Shown: positions 52,073 through 61,042, counted from the stretch's first letter. The stretch: DNA of 64,000 bases from Secundilactobacillus odoratitofui DSM 19909 = JCM 15043 (GCF_001434895.1 NZ_AZEE01000029.1:349267-413266), one strand, 5' to 3'. Notes: a model not told the origin generated them from the sequence alone. Numbers and translations: made by a program.

Positions 52073-53074
52073 CTAATTCTCCTTCTTAGTTGGAATTACG
52101 TACCGCTTAGCAAGCGGTGTCGCCACCACATAGCCATTCACTTCCGTGGCCAACGCGGCATCGGTAATTGTTTTTTTCACCAGCGACAAATTAAACGTTG
52201 CGTCAGGATACAGTTGTTGCCAAACCGTTTTAATCCGATGATGGTATTTAGCTATTGGAAGGCCTGATCCCAATGATTGTGCCACTCGAATGGCAGCGTA
52301 AAACTGTCGTGACTCACTTGGTTTGCGAAAATCGTCAAGTAGTAACGCATATTGATCACCACACTCTAAATAAAAACGTTGTAGCTCTCGCCACTGACTT
52401 TCAATTGCAATCTTATTTTGAGTGAGAGTAACCCACAGGTCTGGAAATTGCTTGGCATCTAAATACCGGTGCTGTAACAGATGTCGATTAACTCGTTGAA
52501 TATCTGTAAGGTCTTGCTTGGTTCGATCAGCACGTAACCATCCCACCAGGCACTCAACAAAATTAGTGAAGTCCGGTACCACATCCCAATATTCCTCCAC
52601 CTCCGAGACAGTCTCTTCTTCTGATTCGACAGGTCGATCTACGGTGAACAACTTAAACCGGTCTACAAATAATTTGGTAATAAGTTTGCGAACCTTGCGT
52701 TCATCAATTTCGGTAACTTCACTATTAACCGTTGTCACCAAGGAGACACAGGCAATCACCCGGTCCGCGGTTACGCCCTGCAATTCAGGTGCGTTGATTA
52801 CTGCTTTGCAAGTTGCCAGCAACACGTGAATTTCTACTGCTGTTAGTGATTCAGCTCCAGAAAGGAACAACAAATTTTCCTGAAAATTTTGCGGTGCTTC
52901 ACCAAACATGGTCTTAAAAGTCGCATTAATTCGTTGCTGGGTTGCAGGTTTTTGAAGTGCATAAACCGCTAATTTTTGTCCTCGTTTTGTTTCAGAGGTA
53001 ATTGTGCTCGTAAAAACACCGGAATCAATTAACTCGTTAATAATCGTTCGTTCAGTCTGATATAAAGTTGCCAT
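52073..53074 (-). CDS. jetB: Wadjet-like JetB (MukE-like subunit)
   Basis: A 333-residue mainly helical soluble protein. Sequence motifs alone do not identify it; the assignment comes from position between JetA and the SMC-like JetC, its size, and the winged-helix-like C-terminus (FNLSLVKKTITDAALATEVNGYVVATPLAKRYV). A long acidic mid-segment (VESEEETVSEVEEYWD) lies near residue 160. JetB-type proteins form a KITE/MukE-like dimer on the SMC necks. Start ATG has GGAGGAT 7 bases upstream. 13 bases after the natural jetA stop. Confidence 0.7.
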   Translation of the reverse strand: MATLYQTERTIINELIDSGVFTSTITSETKRGQKLAVYALQKPATQQRINATFKTMFGEAPQNFQENLLFLSGAESLTAVEIHVLLATCKAVINAPELQGVTADRVIACVSLVTTVNSEVTEIDERKVRKLITKLFVDRFKLFTVDRPVESEEETVSEVEEYWDVVPDFTNFVECLVGWLRADRTKQDLTDIQRVNRHLLQHRYLDAKQFPDLWVTLTQNKIAIESQWRELQRFYLECGDQYALLLDDFRKPSESRQFYAAIRVAQSLGSGLPIAKYHHRIKTVWQQLYPDATFNLSLVKKTITDAALATEVNGYVVATPLAKRYVIPTKKEN

Positions 53075-53087
53075 TTACTGATCCTCC

Positions 53088-54671
53088 TTATACCAAAATA
53101 GCTTGGAATCCAAAAGGTAACGTCACATGAAAATTTTCCTCAACAACACTTAATTGAATGGGGTGACCACCATTCAAACGCGTGATTGTCGAAACAGCAC
53201 GCCCAAAAACGTTAAACCCCGCTGGTGTGGCATAATAGGTAGCCGGTAACAGCGCTACCAGTGCATCTCATGCGCCGACTGTTTGAAACTTCAGATCACG
53301 GTCCAGTACAAGCGTGTGTTCATCTTGCATCACTAAGTTAACCAGTTCCGATAGGGCAGCTTTAGTTTCGTCGATATACGCATCGTCCACCGCTTCTGGC
53401 GGATTATCCGCCTCGGTCACTGCCATTTTTACGTTGTCCTCAATTTGACGGTTAATCGGTAGCATTGCCCCTGCTGTCAATAAATCCTGACGCTCGGTTT
53501 CCGCTAGCTGGTCTAACTTAGCGGTTCGTTCTTCAGTCGTCAGTTCTCGATTCTCAATCTCAATCAATACATCTTGTTGATGCCGATCCATTGGTAAATG
53601 CTGCGGTAATGCCACTGGTATCTTTAGTCGTTGATACCGACTCATTAAAGCGTCTAACTGATGCGTTAGCGCGCCCAAATCAACTGATTGTCGCTGATAC
53701 TGCTCCATTTCACGACTCAATAACCGAATTGCATCCATTAAAGTTTGGAAAACCAAGAAAATTGAATCAAAGCTATTTTGGACGCCACTTGTACTTGGGT
53801 CAAAGCTACCTGCAAGTCGTCGCAACTGACGTCGAACATATTGTTGCGTCTTATGCCGTTGCGTTGTCATTGCACTGGTATCTTGAATTGCCTGAGCTGT
53901 ATCAATATTTCCGTTTCCTTGGCGACTCCGTGCAACCGCGACTGCGAACTCTGAGTTATCAGCCAAGGCTTGGATTCGAGCAGCTTGCTGTAACATTTGT
54001 TGATAGGCTGGAATTGCTATTTCATTCAGCATCTGTCTTAAATGTTGAGCTGCTTCACTACCATGGTTAAAGGCTAAGTCTATTGCCAGGTCATGAAGAT
54101 CGACATCCAGTTTACGCATACCTTTCATCACATCATCATATGTCACTACCATGCGATCAAAGTCGTTATATAAGCTAGTGGTACTGGTATCCAACAACCT
54201 TTGAGAGAGTTTAACTACCAACTGACAGTACTCACCGATTCGTGCAGTATTAGCTACTACCGTGTTTTCTGCTTCAATTACCCGATGCATCATCTTAACG
54301 TACTCGATACCACGACTCGAGATGCGGTAAACCGCTGTTTCTTTATTCCGTAATTTACCACTTATCCACCGTTCACGAACCTTTCTATTTGAGACGTTAA
54401 TCAATCGAGCCTGCTCAGTAAGTAGCTTCAACAGACTACTCATCGTTGCTGGTGGCATCAGCGATTCCCCAACTTCTAATTCTCGATAACTTTGATTATA
54501 AAGTTGTAGTAATCGATTCGCTGTCATCGGCTCAGTACTAGTCGTACCATCTTGATAAAGCATGGTTAAAACGTACCACCCTGCTAAAGGGTGACTAGTG
54601 CTATGGCCTAAATTCATCGCCAATAATAAATCACGCATTTCTTGAGATATATTGATTGTGATGATCATCAC
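53088..54671 (-). pseudogene. jetA: Wadjet-like JetA (MukF/kleisin-like subunit) with in-frame TGA
   Basis: The frame runs from 54671 to TGA at 53268-53270 (467 residues) and then continues open in the same frame for 59 further codons (beginning DALVALLPATYYATPAGF) to TAA 53088-53090, which sits right before the jetB ribosome site. The intact gene would encode about 527 residues. The N-terminus has a winged-helix-like unit, the middle is helical with a long Gln-rich segment, and the C-terminus past the stop is a beta-rich domain that in kleisin-type proteins binds the SMC head. The nonsense codon removes this domain, so the Wadjet complex is likely disabled unless read through. Start has a crowded GAGAGG site and is uncertain. 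Confidence 0.75.
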
Positions 54672-54780
54672 CCTCTCATTTAATTAAATCTTTATTGTGT
54701 TGTAAATCCACGCCATTATTCTCTTTCTTTGTTTACCTTATCGGAGGTTATGAAATCATTCCTGAGCAGTGGCAATTTGG

Positions 54781-54808
54781 ACTATATAACGCATACTATT
54801 AACACCAA
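54781..54808 (-). promoter_or_regulatory. Candidate Wadjet operon promoter
   Basis: On the minus strand TTGGTG, 16 bases, TATAGT, leaving a leader of about 105 bases to the jetA start. Rest of 54672-54840 shows no gene. Confidence 0.4.
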
Positions 54809-54844
54809 AGAATGTGACGTGAGTGATACTCATCTAAATTTTTA

Positions 54845-54902
54845 GAAACACAAAATGACCAACCATGATAAATTACGCTGATTAGTCATTATTTGTGTTT
54901 TT
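54845..54902 (-). terminator. Terminator between GyrI-like gene and Wadjet operon
   Basis: AAACACAAA..TGAC pairs with GTCA..TTTGTGTTT around a 25-base loop, with an A/T flank on both sides. Confidence 0.6.
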
Positions 54903-54936
54903 ACTCAAAATAAATTTTATCAAGGTACAATATCGT

Positions 54937-54952
54937 TGTTTCACATGAAACA
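54937..54952. promoter_or_regulatory. parS-like palindrome (15 of 16)
   Basis: TGTTTCACATGAAACA; one base off the parS consensus TGTTYCACGTGAAACA. Located downstream of the GyrI-like gene. Confidence 0.5.
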
Positions 54953-54971
54953 TCAAACGCATGGTAATGGT

Positions 54972-55454
54972 TTACTTCGCCTGCACCGGAATCCATAACT
55001 CACCATGCACGCCATCCGCATCCGTACCCAATTCAACTGAGGCATTCGGTCCACCAACATAGGCGTATTCGTCATTACTTGGTAACACTTGACCAAACGC
55101 CTCTCCTTCCAGTCGACCAAATAATTCACCTGGCGTTGCCGCTGTTCCAGTAACCACCAAGTACTGCGCATCTGGAAAGGCAATGCTCCGTGCGCCAGCT
55201 GGTGCTTCAGCGTCCGATTTCACGCCAGCGTAGTACCACATTTCGTCTTGATAAGCTTCGTTGATAGCAAATAAGTTAGACTCTGGCGCAAGGTCGGTCA
55301 GTTGTTTTAAACGGCCGTCAGCCTCGGCGTCTGCCCACAACTCCGCTTTTTGGCGAACGATTTGTGTGAATTTGTCATCACCCGCCCCATATTGAACGGT
55401 GCGGCCAAAGCCGATGAGGTTAAATGCAGTTTTGTGTTGGATTGAAAAAGTCAT
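54972..55454 (-). CDS. GyrI-like effector-binding-domain protein
   Basis: A 160-residue soluble protein of the GyrI/AraC effector-binding fold: MTFSIQHKTAFNLIGFGRTV, LFAINEAYQDEMWYYAGVKSD in the middle, then YLVVTGTAATPGELFGRL and a C-terminal GVHGELWIPVQAK. Similar to the protein at 42969-43364 in fold, not close in sequence. Divergent from a WYL-domain regulator 77 bases away, which probably regulates it. GGAGCTAACGAAT precedes the ATG. Confidence 0.8.
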   Translation of the reverse strand: MTFSIQHKTAFNLIGFGRTVQYGAGDDKFTQIVRQKAELWADAEADGRLKQLTDLAPESNLFAINEAYQDEMWYYAGVKSDAEAPAGARSIAFPDAQYLVVTGTAATPGELFGRLEGEAFGQVLPSNDEYAYVGGPNASVELGTDADGVHGELWIPVQAK

Positions 55455-55531
55455 ATTCGTTAGCTCCTTTTAGTTGATAGTGATATCATAAGTCGCAAAC
55501 GTATCATTACTTGAGACCTTTGGGAGAAATC

Positions 55532-56488
55532 ATGAAAAAAAGTTTACGCATCCAAACCGAAATGCGCTTCATTAATAATCGTGAACGCTTTACGATTGCT
55601 GATTTACAGGCCGAATTTGACATCTCACGCGCCACAGCAATTCGTGACCTACAAGAAATTGAAACTTTAGGGTTACCACTCACCAGCCAACCAGGTCACG
55701 GTGGCGGTTACGCCGTACTCCGCAACCAAACGCTGGTCCAAGTTCAATTCAATCAATCCGAGTTGGCCGCCCTCTTCACGGCCATGCAGGCATCCACCAA
55801 CACCCAACTGCCCTTCCTGAAAAGTCGCCAGGCCATCGTCGAAAAACTTCTCAGCCAAGCCAGTCCAGCTCAACGCGCGCAGCTTCTGGCGCTTCGGCAG
55901 ATTCTGGTGTTTGAAAATACCAACCCTGACGATCCCGACCTACTGGAACTGACTGACCACGCGCCGGATCAGTTGGCGCCATTGATTGGACTTGCCACAA
56001 CCACGCCAAACTTAACTTTCACCTACACAAAACCAGACAGCACTGTCACCACCCGTCACGTTTACCTACTACACATTTATCAACGGCAGGCGCGCTGGTA
56101 TTTAGAAGGCTTAGACCGTGACCGTCATGCCAAGCGGTTGTTTCGAGTCGACCACATTACCCAACCTGCGGCGGATAACGATGCCGAACCTCTGACGAAG
56201 CAGACAATTGCCGAATGGACACGAGACGTTGCGCCCAACGTTGATCTCACATTAGATACCACCGCCATTCAACGCTTCCGCCGGTGGCACCAGCCTGGTC
56301 GCAGGCTACAGTTTTTAGATCCGTATCAGCAACGGGCAAGATTGCAGGATACGGTTAACGTTGCAAATCCGGATGCCGTGAAGATGTATGCGGATTGGGT
56401 GCTGTTTCTTGGTGATGGCGTGGATGCGGTTCGGTTGCCTGAAGAAGTACGGGAAAAGTTACGCAAAAAATTAGGGCGTTGGGCTTAA
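55532..56488 (+). CDS. WYL-domain transcriptional regulator (YafY-like)
   Basis: A 318-residue regulator: N-terminal HTH_11 winged helix (NNRERFTIADLQAEFDISRATAIRDLQEIETLGLPL), a helical middle, and a C-terminal WYL-like domain (TFTYTKPDSTVTTRHVYLLHIYQRQARWYLEGLDRD, RLFRVDHI). WYL domains bind nucleic acid or small ligands. Start ATG 55532 has GGGAG about 7 bases upstream; the frame continues to TTG 55511. Divergent from the GyrI-like gene, its likely target. Confidence 0.88.
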   Translation: MKKSLRIQTEMRFINNRERFTIADLQAEFDISRATAIRDLQEIETLGLPLTSQPGHGGGYAVLRNQTLVQVQFNQSELAALFTAMQASTNTQLPFLKSRQAIVEKLLSQASPAQRAQLLALRQILVFENTNPDDPDLLELTDHAPDQLAPLIGLATTTPNLTFTYTKPDSTVTTRHVYLLHIYQRQARWYLEGLDRDRHAKRLFRVDHITQPAADNDAEPLTKQTIAEWTRDVAPNVDLTLDTTAIQRFRRWHQPGRRLQFLDPYQQRARLQDTVNVANPDAVKMYADWVLFLGDGVDAVRLPEEVREKLRKKLGRWA

Positions 56489-56653
56489 CCGTATTCTTTA
56501 GACACGTCATTAGGGCGAAGGCCCATCAGAGCAACTGTAATCAACGCAGTAGCGTCAAAATGATCCTCATCGTTAACATTGACTGCCAACAATAAAAAAG
56601 ACCCCCATCAAGGAGATCTTCCACATTACTAAAACTCATTTTCCAAACGCCGG

Positions 56654-57118
56654 TTAGTCATTAACCTGCCCGATCTGCTCAATCAGATAGTTTTCCATTC
56701 CAATATCCTTGATCAACCCAAGGTGCTTCTCAAGCCACAGCTTATGCCCCGCTTCTTCAACGATAAAGGTTTGAATCATCTTGCGTGTCGTATAATCATC
56801 GTCAAATAGCGCCGCTAAGCGATCCAAAGCACCTTCGTTTTCACCGATAAAACCCTGATACGTTGATTCAAGTTGCTCTTTAATGTCGGTGTAGATTGGT
56901 AACGCATCTGCCGCTGGTTGTGGGGTGTAACCCAGTTCAACCAACCGTTTAACAATCGTTTGGGCGTCCTCAAAGTCCTCTTTGGCTTCACCCTCTAAAA
57001 CATCGGCTAGTTTCCCATAGCCGCGCTTTCGATCAAGTTCAGCTTGAATAATCCCCTGCTAAGCGGTCTTGAACCACGTCTGTGCTAAGCCCTGAAGCGC
57101 ATCTAACTTTGCTGTCAT
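56654..57118 (-). pseudogene. Ferritin-like protein with in-frame TAG
   Basis: The ATG at 57118 (with GGAGG upstream) opens a frame of 154 codons broken only by TAG at codon 20 (57059-57061). The rest reads cleanly: LDRKRGYGKLADVLEGEAKEDF, then IKEQLESTYQGFIGENE, and FIVEEAGHKLWLEKHL (EXXH metal site), i.e. a four-helix ferritin/Dps-like fold. An alternate TTG at 56944 yields only 96 residues and lacks helix 1-2, so the product is probably non-functional. Confidence 0.72.
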
Positions 57119-57253
57119 GATGAAGCCTCCAATTCGTTATTTGATGATTTTAAAATTAAACTTATGGGACAGCAACCACTGCTGCTAATCAATTATTGCA
57201 ATCGATTTCGGTTTCTTTAATAACCCGCTTAAAGATCGACATCATTGTCCACC

Positions 57254-57799
57254 CTACATAATCGCCACCAAATGCTTCGCCACCAACAACGCCTTTTGCG
57301 CCATTACATCAGGCGTATCCACCGCACCAGTCTGTAACCAAGCAACCATCATGTTCCAAATACCGCCAGCAGCAAACGCATAGATGTAAGGCTCAGACTG
57401 CGGAAATAAGCGCGCCAACAAACTATCAGTCGTCGCTTCTGTCAGTGCTGTTAGTAGTTGCGGTAACAGCTGATTATCTTTTAGGCTCCGCAAAAAATTC
57501 ACGTGAGCTTGCCAATAGTCAAAGTATACGTATACCAGTTCCTGAAAGTGGCGGGGTTTTGCGTCATTAATCGTCGTAAATAATTGCGCGACCTCTGTAG
57601 CAATCAACTGGGTCAACACCTGATCGATTGTTTCATAGTGTCGGTAAAACGTCCGCCGGGATAGCCCCGCTCGCGTTGCTAAAGCACTGACGGTGATTTG
57701 CTGGTACGGGGCCTGTTGAAGAAGCTGCCCCAGCGCTTCTTGAAACCATTCACGGGACTGGTTGACTTGTTGAATTCGTACTGGCTGTTTATCTGTCAC
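57254..57799 (-). CDS. TetR family transcriptional regulator
   Basis: A 181-residue repressor. N-terminal HTH: QQITVSALATRAGLSRRTFYRHYETIDQVL, the classical TetR helix-turn-helix. The C-terminal ligand-binding domain is helical (TTINDAKPRHFQELVYVYFDYW, YIYAFAAGGIWNMMVAW), with the AcrR/Bm3R1-like AAGGIWNMMVAWL. Start GTG 57799 is chosen from AGGAGGAG 6 bases upstream; the frame extends to 57916, but those residues overlap the divergent promoter. Divergent from two HXXEE membrane protein genes; a palindrome between them is its probable operator. Confidence 0.88.
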   Translation of the reverse strand: MTDKQPVRIQQVNQSREWFQEALGQLLQQAPYQQITVSALATRAGLSRRTFYRHYETIDQVLTQLIATEVAQLFTTINDAKPRHFQELVYVYFDYWQAHVNFLRSLKDNQLLPQLLTALTEATTDSLLARLFPQSEPYIYAFAAGGIWNMMVAWLQTGAVDTPDVMAQKALLVAKHLVAIM

Positions 57800-57877
57800 A
57801 ATTACTCCTCCTATGTGCCACATCGCTTGAGATGACTGGTATTTAGCGCTGGTGTCAGTATAATACGAGTTATTAAA

Positions 57878-57893
57878 TGTCACAAGTGAGACA
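57878..57893. promoter_or_regulatory. Candidate TetR operator
   Basis: TGTCACAAGTGAGACA, an inverted repeat with only the centre mismatched, 14 bases upstream of the first HXXEE gene start, overlapping its leader. Confidence 0.55.
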
Positions 57894-57907
57894 TGGAGGA
57901 TAGATAA

Positions 57908-58558
57908 ATGGATCATTTACGAAAGCACTGGTATCAATATGGCGGATTAGGATTGATACTGATTGGCGGCTGGCTTTTAATTGCCCGCCCGCAGTTCGCC
58001 CCATTACAATTGATGATGATTTTAAACCTGTTAGCGTTGTTAGCACACCAGTTTGAAGAATATCAGTTACCGGGTGGCGCACCGATGGTCATCAACCGAG
58101 TTGTTTACGATGAAACCGAGCAACCAGATCGCTATCCTGGTAACGAATTGTCAATCATGTTGGTGAATCTCAGTGCGTGGGTCATCTACGTCATTGCAAT
58201 CGTGATTCCCCAGATTGTTTGGTTTGGCATGGGCGTTATGCTATTTAGCCTATTTCAGATTCTTGGCCACTGCTTCGAAATGAACATCAAATTGAAGACG
58301 TGGTATAACCCTGGCATGGCAACTACCTTACTCCTATTCTTGCCGTTAGGTTGGCACGACATCGCTTATGTTATGGGTAATAACCTATTAAGCCTCGGTG
58401 GTTGGATAGCCTCAGTATGCATGCTAGTTATCTGCATCGGGTTAACGATTCTATTGCCGGTACAAGGATTGAAAGATCGTCGTACCCAATACCCCATTGA
58501 CACTTGGCAGGTTCACCGGTTTGAACAAGTGACGCACTGGGCACGACTTAAAAGATAG
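57908..58558 (+). CDS. HXXEE domain membrane protein 1
   Basis: A 216-residue multi-helix membrane protein with the diagnostic HXXEE motif in NLLALLAHQFEEYQLPGGAP near residue 50, a conserved H/N-rich LGHCFEMNIKLKTWYNPGM near 125, and several further membrane helices. HXXEE proteins may bind a metal or act in lipid/cell-envelope chemistry; function is not established. Start ATG has GGAGG upstream. 12 bases before a second HXXEE gene with the same order of motifs: a tandem pair under one TetR operator. Confidence 0.82.
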   Translation: MDHLRKHWYQYGGLGLILIGGWLLIARPQFAPLQLMMILNLLALLAHQFEEYQLPGGAPMVINRVVYDETEQPDRYPGNELSIMLVNLSAWVIYVIAIVIPQIVWFGMGVMLFSLFQILGHCFEMNIKLKTWYNPGMATTLLLFLPLGWHDIAYVMGNNLLSLGGWIASVCMLVICIGLTILLPVQGLKDRRTQYPIDTWQVHRFEQVTHWARLKR

Positions 58559-58570
58559 GGGGGAAAACTT

Positions 58571-59251
58571 ATGAAGAAAATTGTTGCTCACTGGTATGAA
58601 CTCGCCATTTATATTGCGGCGGGAATCGCAATGTTATTAGCACTTGGTACGTGGTCATTTGAACAACGAATCTTGCTATTAAGCCTTTGTCTACTACACA
58701 TTCACTTCTTTGAAGAGTTCGGCTTTCCTGGCGGCTTTGTCTGGGGCGGCCTCAAAGTGGAGAATGGGCAGGTTGATTCCGACGTCGGTAAATGGCCCCT
58801 CAATATGCTGAGTGCATGGTGGGGTAACGAATGGTTCGCACTCTCGGTCTACACCGTCCCGTTGTTTTTACCTCAGTATCACTGGCTAGCTTTAGCAGCG
58901 GTGATCTTTGCCTTTGCTGAAGTTTTGATGCACGTAGTGGTCTTTAACATCGGTCTGCGGAGTTGGTATAATCCCGGTCTGGTTTCTGCGTTAGTTGGCT
59001 TGATGCCGGTTTCAATCTGGTATCTGCTGCATACGCTTCCGCAAGGTCAGTTCAATTGGTTAGATTTAGTACTGGCAGTGATTTGGATTGCTTTTAACTA
59101 CTGGATGGCATTCAAGTCACCGATTTGTCAGTATTTAACGGCTAAGGTGGACTTTCGTTTGAGTAAGCGTGAGGTACTAAAAGCCAAGCCTTATATGAAA
59201 CGATTGCACGCTGACCTTAAGGCATTGCATAATTTTGGTGCCGATGAGTAA
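58571..59251 (+). CDS. HXXEE domain membrane protein 2
   Basis: A 226-residue membrane protein paralogous to the preceding gene. HXXEE motif in LHIHFFEEFGFPGGFVWGG, followed by AEVLMHVVVFNIGLRSWYNPGL. Six or so hydrophobic segments. A charged C-terminal tail KVDFRLSKREVLKAKPYMKRLHADL faces the cytoplasm. Start ATG has GGGGGG upstream. The tandem arrangement suggests a duplicated gene or a heteromeric complex. Confidence 0.82.
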   Translation: MKKIVAHWYELAIYIAAGIAMLLALGTWSFEQRILLLSLCLLHIHFFEEFGFPGGFVWGGLKVENGQVDSDVGKWPLNMLSAWWGNEWFALSVYTVPLFLPQYHWLALAAVIFAFAEVLMHVVVFNIGLRSWYNPGLVSALVGLMPVSIWYLLHTLPQGQFNWLDLVLAVIWIAFNYWMAFKSPICQYLTAKVDFRLSKREVLKAKPYMKRLHADLKALHNFGADE

Positions 59252-59292
59252 TAGCGCTATCCAAATTCACGCAAAATAACCCGCAACCTACT

Positions 59293-59346
59293 GCAACAAG
59301 CACCTACCTTGTATTTTAGCGAGGTAGATGCTTGTTGCTTTTTTTA
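59293..59346 (+). terminator. Terminator after HXXEE pair
   Basis: GCAACAAGCACCTACCT with its near complement AGGTAGATGCTTGTTGC, followed by TTTTTTT. Confidence 0.9.
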
Positions 59347-59412
59347 TGAGTTTGAGCCACCAACACTAAATAAGTTATAATTAGCGGCAAACCACGAAAG
59401 AAGGCAATCAGA

Positions 59413-60735
59413 TTGAAACAAGAATCACTGTTTTCCGGTTCAGCCGACAACATGCCGTTGGCCAACCGGGTGCGGCCGCAGACTTTGGATCAATTTGTTG
59501 GCCAGCAACACTTATTAGGCCCCGGAAAGATTTTACGTGAACTCATTGAAAACGATCAAATCTCTTCAATGATTTTTTGGGGACCACCTGGCGTTGGTAA
59601 AACCACGTTAGCCCGAATCATCGCTAAATCAACCAATTCAAAATTCCTAAGTTTCAGTGCGGTAGATAGCAGCATCAGTAAAATTAAAAAAATCATGAAA
59701 GACGCCGCCCTTGAACGAGAAATTGGCCAAACCACCATGGTCTTTGTCGATGAAATTCATCGTTTCAACAAGGCACAACAAGACGCCTTCTTACCGTACG
59801 TTGAAAATGGCAGCATCATTCTAATCGGCGCAACGACCGAAAACCCCTCTTTTGAGGTTAACTCAGCGCTACTGTCACGGTGTAAGGTCTTTGTTTTACA
59901 AGAGTTAACGCCGAATGACATTAGTACCCTCCTACAAAATGCGTTAACGAATCCCGACGGCTTTGGCAAGCAATCAATCACCATCGGGCAAGAAGAAATT
60001 ACAGCAATTGCCAAATTCGCAGATGGCGACGCTAGAAAAGCATTAAATACGCTAGAAATGGCCATCCTCAATGGGGATAAACAAAACGATAAAACCGTCG
60101 TCAACATGGCCGATCTGTCTCAACTGATCACCAGGAAATCGGTGCTTTACGATAAAAATGGTGAAGAGCATTACAACATCATTTCGGCGCTTCATAAATC
60201 CATGCGTAACAGCGATGTCGATGCTGCAATTTACTGGCTCTCGCGCATGCTTGAAGGTGGCGAAGATCCGCTTTACATTGCAAGGCGTTTAGTTCGATTT
60301 GCCAGTGAGGACATCGGTTTAGCCGACACCAACGCGCTCAACTTAACCATCAACGTCTTTCAAGCATGCCAGTTTCTTGGTATGCCTGAATGCGATGTTC
60401 ATCTTGTTGAGGCTGTCACCTATTTATCGTTAGCGCCAAAATCAAATGCGATTTACAAAGCCCGACTTGCTGCGGCCAAAGACGTTAAGCAAACCGCCAA
60501 TGAGCCGGTACCACTCCAAATTCGAAACGCACCCACTAAATTGATGAAAGATTTGGGGTATGGTAAGGGATACGAGTTGGCCCACAATGCAGCAGATAAG
60601 CTCACCACCATGAAAACCATGCCACCGTCGCTTGAAGGTCACGAATATTATCTGCCAACCAACCAGGGACATGAGACCCGGTTCAAAGATCGTCTGGCTC
60701 AAATACAGGAATGGCACAAGCGGAATGACGATTGA
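59413..60735 (+). CDS. rarA: Replication-associated recombination protein A (AAA+ ATPase)
   Basis: A 440-residue MgsA/RarA-type AAA+ ATPase that acts at stalled forks. N-terminal ANRVRPQTLDQFVGQQHLLG, Walker A WGPPGVGKTTLARI, Walker B MVFVDEIHRFNK, sensor 1 GATTENPSFEVNSALLSRC, and C-terminal tetramerisation helices (YKARLAAAKDVKQTANEPV). TTG start with GAAGG about 10 bases upstream. Monocistronic. Confidence 0.95.
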   Translation: MKQESLFSGSADNMPLANRVRPQTLDQFVGQQHLLGPGKILRELIENDQISSMIFWGPPGVGKTTLARIIAKSTNSKFLSFSAVDSSISKIKKIMKDAALEREIGQTTMVFVDEIHRFNKAQQDAFLPYVENGSIILIGATTENPSFEVNSALLSRCKVFVLQELTPNDISTLLQNALTNPDGFGKQSITIGQEEITAIAKFADGDARKALNTLEMAILNGDKQNDKTVVNMADLSQLITRKSVLYDKNGEEHYNIISALHKSMRNSDVDAAIYWLSRMLEGGEDPLYIARRLVRFASEDIGLADTNALNLTINVFQACQFLGMPECDVHLVEAVTYLSLAPKSNAIYKARLAAAKDVKQTANEPVPLQIRNAPTKLMKDLGYGKGYELAHNAADKLTTMKTMPPSLEGHEYYLPTNQGHETRFKDRLAQIQEWHKRNDD

Positions 60736-60912
60736 GTTTCGTTTGATAATAAAGTTGTTAGCGTACTTTGACGATGCGGCAAAAACCACTTTGATCAGGT
60801 AGTCTGACAGTAATTTAAGGAGGTTCATGCGCTCTAGTGTGCATGGCCTTTTTAAGATTATAGCTAAGATTGAACCCACTTTTAAAACAAAAAATTAAAA
60901 ATAGTTGTTTTT

Positions 60913-60928
60913 AACTGACTAATTAGTT
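60913..60928. promoter_or_regulatory. TetR operator copy 1
   Basis: AACTGACTAATTAGTT, near-palindromic, closely matching the perfect palindrome in front of the tetR gene at 62530. Confidence 0.55.
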
Positions 60929-61011
60929 ATTATAGATTCACCGACAAAATTACTTAACATTTTTACTTAATTCGGTGAGTTTTAACTCGCCATTTATTTT
61001 AATTTTTAAGT

Positions 61012-61027
61012 GACTAACTAATCAGTT
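61012..61027. promoter_or_regulatory. TetR operator copy 2
   Basis: GACTAACTAATCAGTT, 13 of 16 positions identical to the palindrome at 62530; it lies 15 bases upstream of the lectin gene start, partly in its ribosome site. Confidence 0.5.
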
Positions 61028-61042
61028 ATTGGAGAAAATCAT

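Larger units (their letters stand above)
60736..61042. other. Regulatory intergenic region before lectin/SDR operon
   Basis: Very AT-rich. No gene. It holds two TetR operator-like sites (listed separately) close to the 61043 start and no clear terminator for rarA other than a weak T-rich run. Confidence 0.4.

Noticed and set aside
53591-54070. 159-codon antisense frame inside jetA
   Set aside because: A shadow of the minus-strand gene with no ribosome site.
56595-56635. Weak AAGACCCCC/GGAGATCTT hairpin after the WYL regulator
   Set aside because: The stem is short and mismatched, with no clear T-run in the right direction; not called a terminator.
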